Numbered from the stretch's first letter, positions 34,425 to 45,547 are shown. The stretch: 64,000 nt of DNA from Lacinutrix sp. WUR7 (GCF_016864015.1 NZ_CP045067.1:2924001-2988000), one strand, 5' to 3'. Numbers and translations: made by a program. The notes: generated from the letters alone by a model not told the origin.

Positions 34425-35447
34425 TTATATCTTCAATCTAGAAGAAGCTGTAACATCTTGTTCGGTAAAATCACCTTCTAAATATTTTAAATAACCAACA
34501 ATACCAATCATTGCAGCATTATCGGTAGTGAATTCAAATTTAGGAACATAGGTAGTCCAACCAAATTTTTGTTCACCATTTTTCAACGCTTCTCGAATTC
34601 CAGAATTTGCAGAAACTCCGCCACCAATAGCAATATGATTAATTCCTGTTTCCTTGGTTGCAAGTTTCAGTTTGTCTATTAAAATTCCTATGATGGTGTA
34701 CTGTATAGAAGCACAAATATCATTTAGATTTTCTTCAATAAAATTAGGGTTTATTTTTACTTGCTTTTGTATGAAATATAAAATCGCAGTTTTTAATCCT
34801 GAAAAGCTAAAGTTTAATCCAGCAACTCTAGGCTTTGTAAAAGCAAAAGCTTTCGGGTTGCCTAGTTTAGCGCGTCGGTCAATTTCTGGACCAGCAGGAT
34901 AGCCAAGACCTAGAATTTTTCCACTTTTATCAAAAGCTTCGCCAACAGCATCATCTATGGTTTCACCAATGACTTCCATTTCAAAATAATTGGAAACCTT
35001 CACAATCTGTGTATGACCACCAGAAATAGTCATTCCTAAAAATGGAAAAGGAGGTTTACTAAAACCTTCTTCATCAATAAAATGCGCTAAAATATGCGCT
35101 TGCATGTGGTTGACATCAATAAGCGGAATATTTAAACCAAAAGCCAAAGATTTTGCAAAAGAAGTTCCAACAAGTAAAGAGCCCATTAATCCGGGACCTC
35201 TTGTAAATGCAATGGCATGAAGCATTTCTTTCGTTATTTCAGCTTTTTCAATGGCTTGATGCACCACTGGAACAATATTTTGTTGGTGTGCTCTAGAAGC
35301 TAATTCTGGAACCACGCCACCATATTCTTCGTGTATTTTTTGACTGGCTACAACATTACTTAAAACCTTGCCGTTTAGTAAGATAGAAGCTGCTGTATCG
35401 TCGCAAGAGGACTCAATTGCAAGTATGTAAATATTTTGTGAGGACAT
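34425..35447 (-). CDS. tsaD: tRNA N6-adenosine threonylcarbamoyltransferase
   Basis: TsaD transfers the threonylcarbamoyl group to A37 of tRNAs that read ANN codons, working with TsaB, TsaE and TsaC. The 340-residue length is typical. The N-terminal AIESSCDDTAASI, the metal-binding VNHMQAHILAHF near residue 110, SGGHTQIV near residue 137 and GGGVSANSGIR near residue 275 are the ASKHA-fold hallmarks. It is divergent from tamB, with about 90 bases between the starts, and is first in a run of minus-strand genes. High confidence. Confidence 0.96.
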   Translation of the reverse strand: MSSQNIYILAIESSCDDTAASILLNGKVLSNVVASQKIHEEYGGVVPELASRAHQQNIVPVVHQAIEKAEITKEMLHAIAFTRGPGLMGSLLVGTSFAKSLAFGLNIPLIDVNHMQAHILAHFIDEEGFSKPPFPFLGMTISGGHTQIVKVSNYFEMEVIGETIDDAVGEAFDKSGKILGLGYPAGPEIDRRAKLGNPKAFAFTKPRVAGLNFSFSGLKTAILYFIQKQVKINPNFIEENLNDICASIQYTIIGILIDKLKLATKETGINHIAIGGGVSANSGIREALKNGEQKFGWTTYVPKFEFTTDNAAMIGIVGYLKYLEGDFTEQDVTASSRLKI

Positions 35448-35473
35448 TAGTAAATATTAGGCACAATAATTGT

Positions 35474-35481
35474 TAATTTTG
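35474..35481 (+). promoter_or_regulatory. Promoter -7 element for tamB
   Basis: TAATTTTG, exact TAnnTTTG. Transcription should start near 35488. No ATG, GTG or TTG in the tamB frame lies between this point and 35541. Confidence 0.5.
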
Positions 35482-35540
35482 ACTTCAAAGTTATAACTTT
35501 AAAACGTATCAAAAAATTTTTAAAAATAGCATCCAAAATA

Positions 35541-38500
35541 GTGGCCGTCTTGCTACTACTTTTCATCATATTGGTGTTGGTGCTTTCTATTCCTGCTGTT
35601 CAAACTAGGCTTGGTAAATATGCTACCAATTGGTTAAATACAGAATATGGTACAAACATTAACATTAATAGAGTAGGACTGCAGTTTAATGGAGATGTGG
35701 AGCTTAAAGAAATTCTTATTAGAGATTATAAAAAAGATACGCTAATAAGTGCTGTAGAGCTAAATACTTCCATTTTAAATTTTAATAATCTTATTAATAG
35801 TAAACTTGCTTTTGGAGATATCGATTTAGAAGGTTTAATTTTTAATATTAAAACCTATAAAGGAGAACCGGAGTCTAATCTAAATGTTTTTGTTGCTCGT
35901 TTTGATGAAGATAACCCAAGAAAAAGTGAAAACACTTTTTTAATGTCTTCTAGTGATATTTCTATTTATGATGGCACGTTTCGACTTATTGATGAAAATA
36001 AAGAAACTCCAAAAATTTTGGAATTTTCTGCTATTGATATAAACGCCACTAATTTTTTAATTAATGGACCAAACGTAAGTACTAGAATAAATACACTTGT
36101 GTTTAAGGATAGTCGTGGTTTGGTTATGAAAAACCTTTCTTCAAATTTTTCGTATACCCTTGAAAATATTACCCTTAATGATTTAAAACTTAAAACAACA
36201 AACTCTTCACTAGAAGGAGATTTAAAGTTTTCATATAATAGAGAAGATTTTTCAGACTTTACAAACAAAGTATTAGTAGATGCTAATTTTACAGATGCTA
36301 GTGTTGCTTTAGATGAATTAAATGTTTTTTATGACGAATTTGGTATCGGACAACGAGCAAATTTTAATGCAAAAATTTCTGGAACATTAAACGATTTAAA
36401 TGTTGATAATTTAAACCTGACTACAAACTCCAAAACAAAAATTTACGGAGATCTAAACTTTAAAAACTTGTTTAATACTGCAGATGATAATTTTTCAATG
36501 CATGGAAAATTCTCCAATCTTACCTCTAATTATAAATCTTTAAAAGCATTATTGCCTAATGTTTTAGGAGAAGCCATTCCTTCGGTTTTTGATAAACTAG
36601 GAAACTTTAGTATTAACGGTACCACCTTTATTACAACTTCGGAAATAGAAGCAGATCTTAAAATTGAGACAGATTTAGGCTATGTGGTTTCTAATCTAGA
36701 AATGAAAAAAATTAACGACATTGATAATGCAACGTATAAAGGAAATATTATATTCGATGACTTTGATATTGGTACTTTTTTAAACGACCCAAATCTTAAA
36801 AAAGCTTCTTTAAATCTAGATGTGGACGGAAAAGGTTTCACACAAGAAAACCTAAATACACAAGTAAAAGGCGATATTTATTCTATAAACTACAACGATT
36901 ATGTATACCAACACATTAATGTTTCTGGTAATTTAGAGGATAAAGTATTTAACGGAAAAGTAGACTCTCAAGACAAAAATTTTAAACTTAATTTTAATGG
37001 TCTTGCAGATTTTTCGGAAGAAATAAACAAATTCGATTTTGTTGCCAATGTAGATTATGCCAATCTAAAAGCTTTAAACTTTATTAAAAAAGACAGCATG
37101 TCGGTGTTTAAAGGTATTGTAGATATGAAAATGCAAGGCACAACTTTAGATAATGTTATTGGTAGAATACAATTTAATAAAACCTATTATCAAAATGATA
37201 ATGATGAATATTTCTTTGATGATTTTTCCGTAGAATCTACATTTGAGAATAAGGTAAGATATATAAAAGTAAACTCCCCAGATATTATTGAAGGACAAAT
37301 GAGTGGTGTTTTTCTTATCGGTAATATCGATGAATTATTTATTAACGCTATTGGTAGTTTATATACTAAATATAGTCCTTATGAGGTTTCTACAAATCAA
37401 TATATAGACTTTAATTTTAAGATTTATAATAAGATTATTGAGGTCTTTTTGCCTGAATTAAAACTAGGTAAAAACACCTTTGTAAAAGGAAGAGTAGAAA
37501 GCGATGAAAAAGAATTTAAACTCACCTTTAAATCTCCTAAAATAGAATGGATAGATTACTTTGCAAATGCTATCGAGTTGCAAGTAGATAATAAAAATCC
37601 ATTATTTAATACTTATATAGAAGTAGATAGTTTGCATACGAATGTGTATAATATTTCAAAATTTAATCTGATTAATGTTACTCTTAATGATACGCTTTTT
37701 ATGCGTTCAGAATTTAGAGGAGGAAAAACAAATAACGATTTATACAACCTAAGTTTCTATCATACTAAAAACGAAGCAAACCAGTCTATTGTTGGTTTTA
37801 AAAAATCGGATGTAACCTTTAAAGGAAACAAATGGTACATCAATGAAAAGAAAAATAATTATAACAAAGTAACTTTCGATCCTAATTTTGAAAACTTCAA
37901 TCTAGATCAATTTGTTCTGAACCATAATGAAGAAGAAATTCAACTTTCTGGAATTATAAATGGTAAAAACACCAAAGATTTAAAGCTGCATTTTAAGAAT
38001 GTATTTTTAGATAATATAACGCCAGATATTAATGATTTAAGTCTAAAAGGATTAGTAAATGGTTCCTTAGATGTGGTACAACAAAACGGAAATTACCTTC
38101 CAGAATCTACCATAACTATTGATGATTTAGAAGTAAACGATTTAAATTTAGGTTCTTTTGCTGCAAACATAAAAGGAAATCAATCTTTAACCAATTATAC
38201 TTTAAATGCTAGTATTAAAGATGATGAGAAAAAATCGTTTAGTGCTATAGGAGATATCGATGTATCTTCAGAGTCATCTAATATTGATGTTGCAATTCTT
38301 TTAAAAGATTTCAACTTACAACCATTAAACCCGTTTTTAGAAGGTGTTTTAAGAGATATTAGAGGTTTAGCAACAGGAAAAGTGCAAGTGACAGGGAACT
38401 TGAAAAAACCAAGTATAGATGGTCAATTAGAGCTAAATAAAGGAGGGTTAGGTATTCCAGAGCTAAATGTAGATTATAGCTTTGCCGATAAATCTTCGGT

Positions 38501-39953
38501 TACTTTAAACAATCAATCTTTTAGATTTAATAAAATAGATATTACAGATACGGTGTATAATACCAAAGCAGTATTAGACGGAAGATTAAGTCATGTAAAT
38601 TTTGGCGATTGGAGCATGAATTTAAATCTAGAAACAGATAGACTTTTAGTTTTAAATACAACAGAAGATGAAGACCGATTATATTACGGAACTGGATTTG
38701 TAGGTGGTAGCGCAAGTATTACTGGTCCAGCAAACCAACTAAGAATAAATGTAATTGGTGCCACCAAGAAGGGGACTATGTTTGTTATTCCATTAACAGA
38801 TAACGAATCTTTTGGAGATAACTCACATATTCATTTTTTAAGTCCGGAAGAAAAACAAGCAAAACTAGAAGGAATAGATATAACAACCGAAGATATTTCA
38901 GGATTAGAATTGGATTTCGATTTAGATGTAACCCAAGATGCAGAAATTGAAATTGTAATGGACAAAGAAAGCGGAAGTACCATTAGAGGTCGTGGAGAAG
39001 GTGGTTTGCTAGTAGAAATTAATACCAACGGTAAATTTAATATGTATGGCGATTTTTCCGTCTTTGAAGGAACCTATAAATTTAGATATGGAGGAATCAT
39101 TCAAAAAGATTTTACCGTAGTTCCTGGTGGTACGCTTGCTTGGGATGGTTCTCCTCTAAAAGCAAGAATAGATATTGACGCAGTGTATAAAACACAAGCT
39201 AATCCTTCCCCTTTATTAGACTCTCCAATTAATAGACGTATTCCTGTTAATTTAAATATTTCATTAACGGGTGAATTAGAAAAACCAGAACCAGATTATA
39301 ATTTTGAATTTCCTAATTTAAGTTCTACGGTAAGATCGGAGTTAGATTATAGATTAGAATCTAAAGACGATAGAAGTAATCAAGCAATCTATTTATTAGC
39401 TACAGGTTCTTTCTCTAGTAGTTTGAGTGAGCTTAATGTTAATGGTACTATTGAAGAAAGAATAAACGGAATTATAAACGGTTTACTTTCTGATGGCGAT
39501 AATAAACTGCAAGTAGGATTAAATGTCGAATTGGGTGAAAACACACCAGATTATCAGTCAGACGATAGGCTAGGAGTAACACTACAAACTAATATTAGCG
39601 ATCGTGTTCGTATAAATGGTAAAGTTGGTGTGCCAATTGGTGGTATTAGTCAAACTGCAGTAGCAGGAGACGTACAAATAGATTTTCTTTTAAACGAAGA
39701 AGGTACCTTTACGGCAAATGTTTTTAATAGAGAAAATAGTATTCGAAACTTTGGTGAAGAAATAGGATACACACAAGGTCTTGGTATTGCATATAATGTA
39801 GATTTTGATACTTTTAAAGAACTTATTCAAATTATCTTCAAAGGAAAAAAGAAAATTGCCAAAGAATTAGAGGAAAAAGAGGTCAAAGAAAAAGAAGCAA
39901 ATGCATTACCAGATTATGTTGGTTTCAAAAGGAAAAAGGACACTCTAAATTAA
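35541..39953 (+). CDS. tamB: TamB-like translocation and assembly module protein
   Basis: TamB is an inner-membrane-anchored protein with a very long beta-taco groove spanning the periplasm, involved in outer-membrane assembly and lipid transport. This 1470-residue protein has one N-terminal hydrophobic helix (VLLLLFIILVLVLSIPAVQ), a very long stretch of short beta strands, and the DUF490/TamB C-terminal domain (about residues 1080-1450) with GRGEGGLLVEINTNGKFNMY and YKFRYGGIIQKDF. The chosen start is a GTG at 35541. The frame remains open upstream and encodes KRIKKFLKIASKI, the basic segment expected before the helix, but with no standard start codon after the promoter, so the true start is uncertain. 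No TamA gene is next to it. The gene is divergent from tsaD. Confidence 0.92.
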   Translation: MAVLLLLFIILVLVLSIPAVQTRLGKYATNWLNTEYGTNININRVGLQFNGDVELKEILIRDYKKDTLISAVELNTSILNFNNLINSKLAFGDIDLEGLIFNIKTYKGEPESNLNVFVARFDEDNPRKSENTFLMSSSDISIYDGTFRLIDENKETPKILEFSAIDINATNFLINGPNVSTRINTLVFKDSRGLVMKNLSSNFSYTLENITLNDLKLKTTNSSLEGDLKFSYNREDFSDFTNKVLVDANFTDASVALDELNVFYDEFGIGQRANFNAKISGTLNDLNVDNLNLTTNSKTKIYGDLNFKNLFNTADDNFSMHGKFSNLTSNYKSLKALLPNVLGEAIPSVFDKLGNFSINGTTFITTSEIEADLKIETDLGYVVSNLEMKKINDIDNATYKGNIIFDDFDIGTFLNDPNLKKASLNLDVDGKGFTQENLNTQVKGDIYSINYNDYVYQHINVSGNLEDKVFNGKVDSQDKNFKLNFNGLADFSEEINKFDFVANVDYANLKALNFIKKDSMSVFKGIVDMKMQGTTLDNVIGRIQFNKTYYQNDNDEYFFDDFSVESTFENKVRYIKVNSPDIIEGQMSGVFLIGNIDELFINAIGSLYTKYSPYEVSTNQYIDFNFKIYNKIIEVFLPELKLGKNTFVKGRVESDEKEFKLTFKSPKIEWIDYFANAIELQVDNKNPLFNTYIEVDSLHTNVYNISKFNLINVTLNDTLFMRSEFRGGKTNNDLYNLSFYHTKNEANQSIVGFKKSDVTFKGNKWYINEKKNNYNKVTFDPNFENFNLDQFVLNHNEEEIQLSGIINGKNTKDLKLHFKNVFLDNITPDINDLSLKGLVNGSLDVVQQNGNYLPESTITIDDLEVNDLNLGSFAANIKGNQSLTNYTLNASIKDDEKKSFSAIGDIDVSSESSNIDVAILLKDFNLQPLNPFLEGVLRDIRGLATGKVQVTGNLKKPSIDGQLELNKGGLGIPELNVDYSFADKSSVTLNNQSFRFNKIDITDTVYNTKAVLDGRLSHVNFGDWSMNLNLETDRLLVLNTTEDEDRLYYGTGFVGGSASITGPANQLRINVIGATKKGTMFVIPLTDNESFGDNSHIHFLSPEEKQAKLEGIDITTEDISGLELDFDLDVTQDAEIEIVMDKESGSTIRGRGEGGLLVEINTNGKFNMYGDFSVFEGTYKFRYGGIIQKDFTVVPGGTLAWDGSPLKARIDIDAVYKTQANPSPLLDSPINRRIPVNLNISLTGELEKPEPDYNFEFPNLSSTVRSELDYRLESKDDRSNQAIYLLATGSFSSSLSELNVNGTIEERINGIINGLLSDGDNKLQVGLNVELGENTPDYQSDDRLGVTLQTNISDRVRINGKVGVPIGGISQTAVAGDVQIDFLLNEEGTFTANVFNRENSIRNFGEEIGYTQGLGIAYNVDFDTFKELIQIIFKGKKKIAKELEEKEVKEKEANALPDYVGFKRKKDTLN

Positions 39954-40072
39954 CTTTTTTAATAGTTTTAAGCTCTAAAAACTAAATACTTCACATTTAA
40001 TTTATCAACTAAAACGTTATAGTTTCAAGATTATGTTAAATTATAAGGAAACCTTCCTTTTTTGTTAAATGT

Positions 40073-40099
40073 CTTTACTAACTTTACTAACTTTACTAA
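40073..40099 (+). repeat. Three tandem 9-bp repeats before pfkA
   Basis: CTTTACTAA occurs three times in perfect succession (40073-40081, 40082-40090, 40091-40099), ending 7 bases before the first pfkA ATG. The site occupies the place of a ribosome-binding region. Such arrays can vary in copy number by slippage. Confidence 0.7.
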
Positions 40100-40106
40100 A
40101 TAATAG

Positions 40107-41102
40107 ATGAAAGTAATGGCAAAAACCATAAAAAAAATTGGTGTTATGACTTCTGGAGGAGATTCTCCAGGAATGAATGCTGCAATTCGATCTGTAGTTA
40201 GAGCATGTGCATATCATAATATAGAATGCTTTGGTATTTATAGAGGATATGAAGGTATGATAGAAGGTGATTTTATTAAAATGAATGCACGTAGTGTAAA
40301 AGGCATTATTAATAAAGGAGGTACTATTTTAAAATCTGCACGATCTAAAGAGTTTAGAACCAAAGAAGGTAGAGCAAAAGCACATCAGCAATTAGAAAAA
40401 GCTGGTATTGATGCGTTTGTTGTCATTGGTGGAGATGGTAGTTTTACTGGAGCAATGATCTTTAATCAAGAATATAATTTCCCAGTTATGGGGATTCCAG
40501 GAACGATCGATAATGATATTTTTGGTACAACACATACTTTAGGTTACGATACTGCACTTAATACCGTTGTAGAAGTAATCGATAAAATTAGAGATACTGC
40601 TAGTTCGCATAACCGTTTATTCTTTGTCGAAGTAATGGGTCGCGATGTTGGTCATATTGCTTTAAACGTAGGTGTTGGCGCTGGAGCGGAAGAAATTTTA
40701 ATTCCGGAAGAAGACTTAGGCTTAGATAGACTTTTAGAGTCTTTAAGACGAAGTAAAAAATCTGGAAAATCTTCCAGTATCGTTGTGGTTGCTGAAGGTG
40801 ATAAAATAGGAAAGAGTGTTTTCGAACTTAAAGATTACGTTGAAGAAAACATGACAGAATATGAAGTTCGAGTTTCCGTTTTAGGCCACATGCAACGTGG
40901 AGGAGCACCTTCTTGTTTCGATAGAGTTTTAGCAAGTAGAATGGGAGTAAAAGCTGTAGAAAGTTTATTAGACGGACATAGTAATTATATGGTTGGACTT
41001 AAAAACGATATAATAGATGTAACGCCATTTGATCAAGCAGTAAAAGGAAAATCAAAAATTAATATGGAACTCCTTAGAGTTTCCGACATCATGTCAATAT
41101 AA
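40107..41102 (+). CDS. pfkA: ATP-dependent 6-phosphofructokinase
   Basis: PfkA phosphorylates fructose 6-phosphate to fructose 1,6-bisphosphate, the committed step of glycolysis. The 331-residue protein has the nucleotide loop MTSGGDSPGMNAAIR near residue 13, VVIGGDGSFTGA near residue 108 and the catalytic GTIDNDIFGTTHTLGYDTA near residue 132. The Gly-Gly-Asp-Gly type suggests ATP rather than pyrophosphate as donor. Two ATG codons, 40107 and 40116, are possible starts; the second, MAKTIKKIGVM, resembles the common N-terminus. gapA follows 60 bases later, then a sugar kinase and mgsA, so the region gathers central sugar metabolism. Three direct repeats lie immediately upstream. Confidence 0.95.
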   Translation: MKVMAKTIKKIGVMTSGGDSPGMNAAIRSVVRACAYHNIECFGIYRGYEGMIEGDFIKMNARSVKGIINKGGTILKSARSKEFRTKEGRAKAHQQLEKAGIDAFVVIGGDGSFTGAMIFNQEYNFPVMGIPGTIDNDIFGTTHTLGYDTALNTVVEVIDKIRDTASSHNRLFFVEVMGRDVGHIALNVGVGAGAEEILIPEEDLGLDRLLESLRRSKKSGKSSSIVVVAEGDKIGKSVFELKDYVEENMTEYEVRVSVLGHMQRGGAPSCFDRVLASRMGVKAVESLLDGHSNYMVGLKNDIIDVTPFDQAVKGKSKINMELLRVSDIMSI

Positions 41103-41159
41103 AATTAAATATCAATTAAACGTGTGTCTATTAAAAGACCACATAATATCATTAAATAA

Positions 41160-42164
<1,005 letters not shown>

Positions 42165-42182
42165 TTAATTAAAATATTTTAC

Positions 42183-42216
42183 AGCTGCTCATAGATTATG
42201 AGCAGCTTTTTTTTTA
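42183..42216 (+). terminator. Terminator after gapA
   Basis: A perfect 11-bp stem (AGCTGCTCATA / TATGAGCAGCT) with loop GAT is followed by a run of T's. It ends pfkA-gapA; the next gene starts only 11 bases later, at 42227. Confidence 0.92.
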
Positions 42217-42226
42217 CTTTTAGCTT

Positions 42227-43090
42227 ATGATATTAATAGTTGATAGTGGTTCTACAAAATGCGATTGGATTGCAGTAGACGATAATGGAAAACAATGTTT
42301 TGAAAAAGTAAGAACCAAAGGATTAAATCCTGCCATTCTTTCAGAAAAGAAACTTAAAAAAACCATAAAAAGTAGTGATGTGCTTATGCAACATAAGAAA
42401 GATGTCACCAATATATATTTTTATGGAGCAGGTTGTGGTACCGAAAAACCCAAAATGCTATTAAAAGGTATTCTAGAATCTGTTTTTAAAAATGCAGTTG
42501 TAGATGTACAAGAAGATACCATGGCTGCTGTTCGTGCGACTTTAAATCATAAAGACGAAGCTGCTGTAGTTTGTATTTTAGGTACAGGATCTAACTGTAG
42601 TTATTTTGATGGAAAACAATTAGAGCAACGTGTTAATTCTTTAGGGTATACACTTATGGATGATGCTTCTGGTAACTACTATGGTAAGCAATTAATTAGG
42701 GATTATTATTTTAATCATATGCCAGAAGATTTAAAAGTAGCTTTTTCTAGTAAGTATAATTTAGAGTCCGATTACATAAAATATAACCTATACAAGCAAC
42801 CCAATCCTAATGCATATTTAGCCGCATTTGCAGAGTTTATGTTCTTAAACAAAGAATCTAAATATGTAACAGATTTGATTAAATCAGGAATTCGATTATT
42901 TACAAGAAATATGATCTTTCAGTTTACAGATGTATTACCAAATGTACCTGTCCATTTTGCTGGATCTATTGCTTTTTTCTCACAAGACGAAATAAAAGAG
43001 GTAGCAAAAGAATTAGGTTTTACGGTTGGTAATTTTGAAAGAAGACCTATTGAAGGTTTATTAAAATATCACACAAATAATTTAAGTTAA
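42227..43090 (+). CDS. BadF/BadG-type ATPase, probable N-acetylglucosamine kinase
   Basis: The 287-residue protein is a member of the ASKHA superfamily: phosphate-1 motif [14 protein letters not shown] at the N-terminus, phosphate-2 motif [14 protein letters not shown] near residue 120 and the adenosine motif [11 protein letters not shown] near residue 249. The BadF/BadG group includes N-acetylglucosamine kinases and glucosamine kinases, which is the likeliest role given the length and lack of an iron-sulfur site. The stop overlaps the start of mgsA (TAATG), so the two genes are translationally coupled. It starts 11 bases after the gapA terminator. Substrate not proven. Confidence 0.82.
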   Translation: MILIVDSGSTKCDWIAVDDNGKQCFEKVRTKGLNPAILSEKKLKKTIKSSDVLMQHKKDVTNIYFYGAGCGTEKPKMLLKGILESVFKNAVVDVQEDTMAAVRATLNHKDEAAVVCILGTGSNCSYFDGKQLEQRVNSLGYTLMDDASGNYYGKQLIRDYYFNHMPEDLKVAFSSKYNLESDYIKYNLYKQPNPNAYLAAFAEFMFLNKESKYVTDLIKSGIRLFTRNMIFQFTDVLPNVPVHFAGSIAFFSQDEIKEVAKELGFTVGNFERRPIEGLLKYHTNNLS

Positions 43091-43458
43091 TGGAAATCGC
43101 AATCATTGCACATGACGGAAAAAAAGCAGAAATGGTTCAGTTTTTAAACGAACATAAAGATGTTTTGCTGCAAAAACAAATTTCCCTAATTTCTACAGGT
43201 ACTACAGGAAAAAAAGTGAAAAAAGCAGGGTTTGAAGTTACTAGATTACTCTCAGGACCACTTGGAGGTGATGCACAAATTGCAGCTAGAGTCGCAGAAG
43301 GAAAATGTGATATGGTTTTGTTTTTTAGAGATCCGCTAGAAAAACATCCACATGAACCAGATGTGCTTATGTTAATGCGTTTATGTGATGTTCATGATGT
43401 TCCTTTAGCAACCAATCCTAGAACTGCTGAATTATTAATAAAAGGAATTATGTTGTAA
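43090..43458 (+). CDS. mgsA: Methylglyoxal synthase
   Basis: MgsA converts dihydroxyacetone phosphate to methylglyoxal and phosphate, an overflow route that releases phosphate when sugar phosphates build up. The 122-residue protein carries [16 protein letters not shown] with the catalytic Asp61 of GGDAQ, STGTTG (35-40) for phosphate binding, and [20 protein letters not shown] (78-97) with the catalytic His region. It is about 30 residues shorter at the ends than the E. coli protein, but every core motif is present. It overlaps the sugar kinase stop codon and lies about 900 bases after gapA. High confidence. Confidence 0.95.
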   Translation: MEIAIIAHDGKKAEMVQFLNEHKDVLLQKQISLISTGTTGKKVKKAGFEVTRLLSGPLGGDAQIAARVAEGKCDMVLFFRDPLEKHPHEPDVLMLMRLCDVHDVPLATNPRTAELLIKGIML

Positions 43459-43490
43459 GAATTTTAAAAATTAGAATTATCTTGTAACAC

Positions 43491-45203
43491 ATGAAAGACG
43501 ATTCTTACCAAGATAAAAACACCACAAATAAATACGATACTATAATAATAGGCTCCGGAGTTGGAGGCTTAACTTCTGCTATATGTTTGGCTCGAGCAGG
43601 ACAAAAAGTTTTAGTTCTTGAACAGCATGATGTTCCTGGTGGTTGGTGTCATAGTTTTTATTTAAACGGTTACCGTTTTACTCCTGGAGTACATTATGTA
43701 GGTTTAATGAGTCCTGGCGAATCTTCCAATCAATTATATTCCGGATTAGGTATTGCTAATGATATTGGCTTTTATAGAATGAATCCGAAAGGGTTTGATC
43801 ATTGTTGGATTGGCGAAGAGCGATTCCACTATTCTGCAAATTGGGATGAATTTGAACAAGATTTAATTGCCCGTTTTCCACACGAAAAAAAAGGAATCAT
43901 AAAATACTTAAAATTGATTCGAAATGTGGGTAGACAGCTACAGCTAATTCCTAAGGTTAAAGGTTTATGGCAACAGTTAACTATTCCGTTTCGTACCAAA
44001 CACATGGGGAAATATTCTCCTTTTACATTAAAACGTGTTATCAATTGGCATGTTAAAGATCCTTTACTTCAAAATATTTTAAACATTCAGTTTGGAAACC
44101 ATGGATTACCTCCTGGAAAGGCGAGTTTTATTATGCATGCTGCTATTATGTGTCATTATGCCGAAGGCGGATTTTACCCAATGGGTGGAGGAGGAGCTTT
44201 GGTAAAAGCAATGACCAATAAAATAAAAAGCCATGACGGAAAAGTAAAAACAAGCACTTCTGTAAAACGTATTTTAGTAGAAGGTAACAAAGATAAAAAG
44301 GCTGTAGGAGTAGAGTTAGCTTCTGGTGAAAAGATTTTTGCAAACCGTATAATATCGAATGCAGATCCTGCAATTACCTATTTTGACCTTATAGGAAAAG
44401 AACATTTAAGTAAAAAGATTTTAAATAAATTAAACAAGACCACTTATTCTTGTACTTCATTAATGCTGTTTTTAACGGTCGATATGGATGTGAAAAAAGT
44501 AGGATTAGATTCTGGAAATATTTGGAGAATACCAAACCAAGATATGGATGATTCTTATGCCGATATGCAGAAAAAAGATATTTTAGAAGGCGAAGAGTTT
44601 TCCGGAATGTTTATTAGCTGTACATCGTTAAAAGATCCAATAAGTTTTGATGGTCGTTACCATACGCTGGAAGCGATAACCTATATTCATTATGATGCCT
44701 TCGAAAAATTTAAAGAGGAAGAGGTAGAACGTTCCCCAGAATATTTAGCTTTTAAGGAACAAATTATGGAAAAGTTTTTAGTGACTTTAGAAAAAGTAAT
44801 TCCTGGTATAACAGCAAAAATTGTACATAAAGATTTAGGAACACCAATGACCAATGAGTTTTATATAAATTCTACGGAAGGAAGTGTTTATGGAACCGAA
44901 AAAAGCTTACGTCATATTGGACCTTTCTCTTATAAGCCAAAAACAGAAATTGAAAACTTATACATGTGTGGCGCATCTATTGCAGCACATGGCGTAACCG
45001 GAGCTGGTTATTCTGGGGTGCAAACGGCGGCGACTATTTTAGGTTGCATGCAAGACGATTTATTAAAAGAAGACAACACACAAGAACTTCGAATTTTTGA
45101 AGCAGAAGATGCTTCTAATTATCCAGATTGGATGCTTAAAAAAATAGAAGTTAAGAAATTGCGTTTAGCTAAAAATGATGTGTTTGCAAATGCAGATAAA
45201 TAG
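43491..45203 (+). CDS. FAD-dependent oxidoreductase of the phytoene desaturase / retinol saturase type
   Basis: The 570-residue protein has an N-terminal dinucleotide-binding fold, IIGSGVGGLTSAICLARAGQ near residue 20, with VLVLEQHDVPGGWCHSF following, and the C-terminal FAD-binding segment YMCGASIAAHGVTGAGYSGV. This combination is typical of carotenoid isomerases, phytoene desaturases and all-trans-retinol 13,14-reductase-like proteins. Flavobacteria often make carotenoids or flexirubins, but no crtB, crtY or dar gene is nearby, so the substrate is open. It begins 32 bases after mgsA. A hairpin with a T-rich tail follows at 45224. Confidence 0.85.
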   Translation: MKDDSYQDKNTTNKYDTIIIGSGVGGLTSAICLARAGQKVLVLEQHDVPGGWCHSFYLNGYRFTPGVHYVGLMSPGESSNQLYSGLGIANDIGFYRMNPKGFDHCWIGEERFHYSANWDEFEQDLIARFPHEKKGIIKYLKLIRNVGRQLQLIPKVKGLWQQLTIPFRTKHMGKYSPFTLKRVINWHVKDPLLQNILNIQFGNHGLPPGKASFIMHAAIMCHYAEGGFYPMGGGGALVKAMTNKIKSHDGKVKTSTSVKRILVEGNKDKKAVGVELASGEKIFANRIISNADPAITYFDLIGKEHLSKKILNKLNKTTYSCTSLMLFLTVDMDVKKVGLDSGNIWRIPNQDMDDSYADMQKKDILEGEEFSGMFISCTSLKDPISFDGRYHTLEAITYIHYDAFEKFKEEEVERSPEYLAFKEQIMEKFLVTLEKVIPGITAKIVHKDLGTPMTNEFYINSTEGSVYGTEKSLRHIGPFSYKPKTEIENLYMCGASIAAHGVTGAGYSGVQTAATILGCMQDDLLKEDNTQELRIFEAEDASNYPDWMLKKIEVKKLRLAKNDVFANADK

Positions 45204-45223
45204 ACTTTTGCTAACAAATGGCT

Positions 45224-45260
45224 CTCCTCTTATTTTAAGAGGAGAATGAATTTTATTTTT
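45224..45260 (+). terminator. Terminator after the FAD oxidoreductase gene
   Basis: CTCCTCTTA pairs with TAAGAGGAG around TTT (45224-45244), followed by a T-rich stretch. The stem sequence resembles the second hairpin of the nearby 100-bp repeats, so it may be a decayed relative. Confidence 0.7.
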
Positions 45261-45293
45261 TTTAATAGAAAGAAAGAGGAGTTTATATAGTAT

Positions 45294-45396
45294 AAAATAG
45301 CTTCGCATTTTAAGTCAAACTCTCCGATTCCGTAAAAACGGAACCACCTCTCTTTAACTAAAGAGAGGAACAAGTGTTAACTATAATTATTGTAAA
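45294..45396 (-). repeat. About 100-bp interspersed repeat, copy A
   Basis: It contains two hairpins: TTCCG/CGGAA and CCTCTCTTTA/TAAAGAGAGG (10 bp, perfect). It is nearly identical to copy B at 45613-45714 and related to copies at 57423 and 58154. Written here on the minus strand because gene-adjacent copies lie after minus-strand stops. Confidence 0.75.
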
Positions 45397-45489
45397 AATT
45401 TGACTTTCATCTTGTTTTAAGAGAGAATGCATTTAATTGTTTTTTTTGAAATGGACAGATAACGGAGTTAAAATTACTCTCGTAATAGT

Positions 45490-45547
45490 TCCTTCCTTTA
45501 GCTAAAGGAAGGTGGATTTTGTGTAAGCAAAATTCGGAAGGTTTGAC
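45490..45547 (+). repeat. Interspersed repeat, copy C (inverted, partial)
   Basis: Reading the minus strand gives TCAAACCTTCCGAATTTTGC...AAAATCCACCTTCC...AAAGGAA, the core of copies D and E, so this copy is in the opposite orientation. It has a stem CCTTCCTTTAGCTAAAGGAAGG, self-complementary apart from its centre. Confidence 0.65.
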
